A stretch of DNA of 64,000 bases from Turnera subulata (lineage: Eukaryota > Streptophyta > Magnoliopsida > Malpighiales > Passifloraceae), in contig JAKUCV010003092.1 of the NCBI GenBank assembly GCA_028386065.3, positions 235,721 through 299,720 on the forward strand, given 5' to 3'. Below the pieces are notes generated by a model. It had not been told where the DNA came from. It worked only from the letters and a program-made list of their open reading frames with translations, and did no database searches. A program made the translations under genes and the position numbers. Shown piece by piece: positions 58,808-64,000 of the stretch (positions are counted from its first letter, which is position 1; the number at the start of each line of letters is the position of its first letter).

Positions 58808-59481
58808 TATAAATGGCCTCTACACCGGTTTAGACCATTGTGGTTGTCGTTATCTTGTTGTTAATTCACTGGAAGGTGGCTGCTTTTGACCACCTACCTG
58901 GGTTTTCCTTTGTTGACTGTCTTGGATTTGGTTTTTGAACTTTGACCATTTGGGTTTGGTTCCTCATTTCAATTTGGGATTGGGTTTTCTTATTTTCCGC
59001 TAAGTTGTGAAATGTGACAGTACATTTGGTTAGTGGTGATCATTGATTATGAGCCGCTCTTTTTGGGCGTTCGTGTTTGTTGTTAAGCAATAAATCTCTG
59101 CAACTGTTTCTAACTTTTTTGTTTATTCAGGGTGGGCCTGATTGTATTGACAGTTTCTTCATAATTATCTTTTAAAATTTTCATTCTTGTTTCAGAAAAG
59201 AATTTCCGTCTTGCAAATGAATACCGATTGCTTTTCATATGATTAGTGTGCTACGACATTTTTCTATTTGTAAAGCACATGCTTAGCTTATTATATTATC
59301 CATTTTGATATCCATAAAAATGATTTTGCTGTTTCTTCTCTGAGACTCCCCCTGGCTTCATTTTCTATTATGCATAAAAAAAAAAAAAGCAGTCTTATTT
59401 TGAGTGTGGGACAAGTGACCAAAAACAGTTGTTGGGTGTCTATGCGTAGGGTAGATACAAGGTAGTCAGAAGTTTGGGTTG
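58808..59481 (+). promoter_or_regulatory. TATA box and leader of the pantothenate kinase gene
   Basis: TATAAAT at 58808-58814 is followed by about 0.65 kb to the ATG at 59482. A leader intron is likely (for example acceptor TGCGTAG near 59450), but its ends were not settled. Confidence 0.45.
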
Positions 59482-62400
59482 ATGGCTGGTTTAAAAGAGG
59501 TCCCAATTCTTGGAATTGACGGAGTGGTAGTCAAGGAAGAGACTGGGGTGAGCCTACCTGCTATAGATAAGTCCAGAGAGGACCCTGTTCTTGAGGGCGA
59601 CGGTATATTAACAAAGGAAGAGTCCGAGGCTGGCAGGAGTGTTAGAGACAAGATCAGAGAGGAGGGAGGTCAAAGTGAGAAAGATATGGCTCCTGCTGCC
59701 AGCAACTCTATTCACAGGTCTGGTTCCAGACCCCAGTTGGACCTGAGCAAGGCTGCAATTCAAGGGAATTTTGAGGAGAAGGATCCCACTATTCTTTTGC
59801 CTAACCAATCTGATGATATATCATCCCATTTGGCTCTTGATATTGGAGGTACAGCTCACACGGTGGTGCACTTTCAGATTTTCTTTTTCTTTGTGGTTTA
59901 GTTAGTTGCTTTTGGCGGTTCATTTCTCTTCTGGTTGTCACTCTAACCTGGGTTTTCCTGTTGAGTTTTTGTGATGTTATTAGTTGGTCTTTTATTCATT
60001 GGTACGTGTTGGGTTCTTTATGTTCTTGCCTCTTTGGGAATATCAACATGGACAAAACGGGTTCTGGCTTGCTTCATATCGTACTTGCATGCTTTCTCTT
60101 CTAAAGTTTCCTTCTCTACAGTTCATATGGGAACGTGCTTTTCTCATGGCTTTTGCTTCATCATTATGATTTTTGTTTCACATTGGGGAAGGAAAATGTT
60201 TCAGAACCAACATTTCGATGATAATTTACGTGCTGGAGTTACTATTGAAGTTCAGGCATTCTAACATTCTAATGAGAATCTTGCTTGGCTTGTTGTCATC
60301 TAGTCGAGATTTTTTGAAAGTGTACTATGTAGTTTGTTTTTCCTTCTTGAAAGGAAATTAAGAACGAAAAACTTTTTGGAGCCTAGTTTTTAATATTTCT
60401 AGTAAAGCTGAATATTGTTGATACACATTTGGGATATACACGGTTGATTAGATTATTTAATGATTCTTCTGCAGGTTCTCTAATCAAGTTGGTGTATTTT
60501 TCAAGACATGAGGACCAACCAATTGATGATAAAAGAAAGAAGACAATTAAGGAGAGACTAGGGATTGCAAATGGTAATAGGAGAAGCTACCCCATTCTTG
60601 GTGGAAGACTTCACTTTGTGAAGTTTGAGACTAGCAAGATTAATGAGTGTATAGACTTTATTTCCTCAAAACAGCTTCACCGCGGTGGTATGCCTCCACT
60701 GAATTCTTGTCCTTTTTTATGTGCTTTATTACTGGAATAGTCTGTAGCATATTGATTTTCCTTGTTCTAACAAATTTCCGATGTGATTCTTATTAACCCT
60801 CTCCTTTTCTTTTTTTCTTTACCACTCCTGTTATTGTATTCCTGACAGGGATGGATGGCTGGCATCCTGAAACCACACCCAATGGGAATGCCGTGATTAA
60901 GGTACACATTGCTTTGTCTTTTCTCTGTAGCATCTGTAATTGCTTTTGCCAATCTTTGTGGTATATTTCGTATGTTTGTCAAAATGCTTAAGTGCCACCA
61001 TGAAATTCTAAGAGCAGTTATGCATGAGTATCATATGGAAAGCCATTTTTCTCGGTTAGGTGAAATTTGGTTTTAGATTTGAACAATATTTGGCAAGAGA
61101 GGATGGGAGAGTTTGTCACCAGGAAGATGACCTAGTTGCTTAGTTGATCCAGTTGTAAGTTTGACAACTATATTCAAACCCAGATATTTAAAGCCACAAT
61201 GATTCTCTGTAACCAATTCCTTCCTATTTTCCAAAGGTGAAGTAGCATCTTGGAGAATGAATGAACCAGTATGTTTGAAAATGCCGAGAATGCAAGAAAG
61301 ACATAGCTCGCTTTTGCTGGAAGAATGCCCTTGGATTTTCTCGAATTTTACTGGTCTAATCGTTGTACCGTCTGTTTTGTCACCTAACTTTATGCAATAA
61401 TGTGTGAGTAATCATTTGTTTGCTCTGATATCCCACCAAAAGGTGTTGTACTTTTCACTAATAACAGTCATGTTCTGGGTTTTATGAGGTCATGTTTTTA
61501 GAGAATGACCCAATCTTTTACTGTTGAATATATTAAAATTGTGTGACGGAGACAAGATCCAGTTTTTAACAGTCCTTAGTGTTACATGCTCCTATTAACA
61601 AGTTGGTTTTTTGAGAAGGCCACAGGTGGTGGGGCCTACAAGTTTGCCGATCTCTTCAAAGAAAAGCTTGGGATCAGTCTTGACAAAGAAGATGAAATGA
61701 ATTGTCTTGTGGCTGGAGCAAATTTTTTGCTTAAGGTGACATAATGTTACCAAGTTTATTTGACAGAGAATACGTATCACTACCATTGGGCATCCTTAGC
61801 TATGTCATATTTGATCGAGCATCTACCCAGTGTGTGTTCAATACTTGATGCTTAGGTTTGTTGTTTTCCACTATAGTGACTTCTGGACCTTTTTGTCTGT
61901 ATTTTAGGCTATTCGTCATGAAGCTTTCACACACATGGAGGGTCAGAAAGAGTTTGTGCAGATTGACCAGAATGATTTGTTCCCTTATCTACTTGTTAAC
62001 ATTGGATCTGGTGTTAGTATAATTAAGGTACATGCATCTGAATTGTCAATATGCTAGTGTCTACTTGAGTTTACAAATGGTGAATTTTGGTGGATTGATT
62101 GCAGCTTTTGATTTGATATAGGTTGATGGGGATGGAAAATTTGAGAGAGTTAGTGGGACAAATGTTGGCGGTGGTACTTACTGGGGTTTGGGAAGGCTGC
62201 TAACCAAGTGCAAGAGGTTACTATGATATCCTAGAGGGTCCTAATTCTTTTTCTGTTGGGAAGTGCTTTTCAAGTTTTAATTCATTCATGCTTGTTTCAG
62301 TTTCGATGAGTTACTAGAGCTGAGCCAAAGGGGAGATAATAGGACCATTGACATGCTTGTTGGTGATATTTATGGTGGTATGGATTACAATAAGGTACAT

Positions 62401-64000
62401 GCCTGCATTCTTATGTTTGTTCCTTTGGTTATGCTGATGTGAAAAAATTGTGCTACAGATTGTCAGGTTGGTGCTGCAAGTTAGCATCAACATTGTTAGC
62501 CAGAAGTAATATTAGCATTTCTTCAGTTACATAATATTGACTTTCCATCCCTTAATTTCATTATGGTAGATTGGTCTCTCAGCATCAACTATTGCGTCTA
62601 GTTTTGGCAAGGCCATTTCTGATAAGAAGGAACTTGATGACTACAGCCCTGAAGATATTTCCTTGTCCCTTTTGCGAATGATTTCATACAATATTGGGCA
62701 GGTGAGCTAATAAAAGATTCCACTATGCAGATTTTCCAACTTGTTTATTTTCTTACCCAAGAATTGAATTAAGACAGGGCTGCATGCACAGTAAGACATT
62801 ATACCTCTCAGTTGTCGTCAATTCCAAGCCTTCTCAACTAGCTTATCTTAATGCATCTTTACTATTTGCTCAAAATTCAATATTGGTGATGCTCAGTTCT
62901 TGCAACACATTATATTGGTCGCATGTATTTAGTTCCAGACGTGAGGTTATTGTCTATTAGTAGTATAAGGAAACTCTAATTGTTAGAGAAAGATCTTCAG
63001 GCCCAAGTGGCAACAATTTTGTAACTTTTATATTTGAATATATGGAACATAGCAGGGCCAAATGTTGGAACTCAAAAAGGGAGTATGCCAGTTTAATTGT
63101 TGACCATCATTGCGAGAACTGTAACATAATCCGAATGGTTCATTTGTCTGCACAACCATCTCTATTGAAATATACAGTGATCAGACACATTAGATTATGC
63201 ACTATCAGATGAATTTATTGCTCAAATTCTTTTGTTGAGAATCTAAATAACACAGTCTGAAAAATGTTTTGCAAGAATCTAGTTGCAACTTCAATTTAAT
63301 TGCTTTGGCATTGACTATGTTCTGCCATCGTTTCTTGTTGTAAAGTTCTCTAAGTGGCCTTTTGGTCTTAAGCTGAATGTCTGACACCATTATGTTTGAT
63401 AGCTGGTCACAATTTGAATAAACATGCTAGCTCTAAATTTGAAGTTCCACTATGCAGATTGCATACTTGAATGCACTTCGTTTTGGACTCAAGAGAATTT
63501 TCTTTGGAGGGTTCTTTATAAGGGGTCATGCTTACACCATGGATACTATCTCCTTTGCTGTACATTTCTGGTATGTGTTTCAAGGTTCTGTAATCTCTTT
63601 ATCACAATGTAAGGCCTACCTGGGCTTTCCTTGTATAAAAGTATAAAAGTAGATTTTTCTTGCTGCGGTTTTCTTCATTTTCATTATCAGACTTTCTGCA
63701 GCAGGTATTTGCTAAAGACGTTTTCATGTTTCATATTCATCATCTAGGTCAAAGGGCAATGCACAGGCAATGTTTCTTCGGCATGAAGGCTTTTTGGGAG
63801 CTTTAGGTGCATTCATGAGCTACGAAACGCATGGTCTTGATGACTTGATGGTTCATCATTTGGTTGAAAGGTTCCCAATGGGTGCACCATATACCGGTGG
63901 AAGTATTCATGGGCCACCTCTTGGAGATTTGAATGAGAAGGCAAGTGCTTTTAGTTTGGAAATTTTCACGATAGTCTAGATGCTACATTTGGGGTAGAGC
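59482..64000 (+). CDS. PANK2: Pantothenate kinase 2, N-terminal kinase part (first 499 aa; continues past the window)
   Basis: Ten exons fit in phase: 59482-59848, 60475-60687, 60849-60901, 61619-61735, 61908-62027, 62122-62216, 62301-62394, 62570-62701, 63458-63570 and 63748-63940. A variable acidic N-terminus precedes a type II pantothenate kinase domain: [17 protein letters not shown] (phosphate-binding loop), [85 protein letters not shown] and [20 protein letters not shown]. It catalyses the first step of CoA synthesis from vitamin B5. In plants this isoform carries a C-terminal DUF89/ARMT1-like metal phosphatase domain, which would lie beyond this window. The last visible intron seems to begin GC (AAG|GCAAGT at 63941), because GDLNEK should be followed by a downstream exon. 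Confidence 0.93.

Noticed and set aside
1..64000. CRISPR arrays, operons, bacterial promoters or prokaryotic mobile systems
   Set aside because: The sequence is plant nuclear DNA with spliced genes; no array of equal repeats and spacers is present.

Overview
This window is nuclear DNA from a flowering plant, most likely a eudicot. It is AT-rich and carries intron-containing genes with GT-AG borders, plastid transit peptides, plant-specific families (boron transporter, PEP/phosphate translocator, R2R3-MYB, two-domain pantothenate kinase) and LTR and LINE-type retrotransposon debris. Gene models were built by hand from open frames, splice consensus, phase agreement and family similarity. None has transcript support. 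The species cannot be named from the sequence.

Layout. 1-1416 (+): 3' end of a gene ending in a Cys-rich DUF4206/Rubicon-type zinc domain. 3213-4834 (-): Rolling-stone-like multipass membrane protein, 297 aa. 9917-12269 (-): plastid-type UVR-ApaG protein, 307 aa. 14597-17532 (+): plastid PEP/phosphate translocator, 406 aa. 18636-20574 (-): MYB98/MYB118-class R2R3-MYB, 462 aa. 22727-23458 (+): small HMA-fold protein without the metal CxxC, 126 aa. 24000-26310 (-): CPRD49-type GDSL esterase, 243 aa. 27962-28330 (-): possible 73-aa gene. 28728-32448 (-): BOR1-class borate exporter, 720 aa, with a long leader holding AUG-UAA minimal uORFs. 54912-57102 (+): mitochondrial ISU1 Fe-S scaffold, 173 aa. 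59482 to the window end (+): N-terminal 499 aa of pantothenate kinase 2.

About 37-51 kb is a transposon block. A decayed Ty1-copia pol on the minus strand is split by LTR-like element A (38923-44718). A is itself split by element B (41601-44662), which has perfect 5-bp target duplications. A related element C (47313-50254, perfect GAAAA duplications) sits inside a LINE-like remnant (47076-50829). A, B and C share a layout with splice-site-like signals and arrays of short palindromes, but no reverse transcriptase is visible in them.

A second theme is a set of very short insertions: a C(A)n or (T)nG tail of about 9-27 nt flanked by 10-18 bp direct repeats. They look like almost fully 5'-truncated LINE insertions. 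One has the same 3' end as the LINE remnant about 13 kb away.

The genes are unrelated housekeeping and regulatory loci, not a cluster. The strongest functional lead is the boron transporter leader: the only two ATGs in its first about 250 nt are both immediately followed by TAA.
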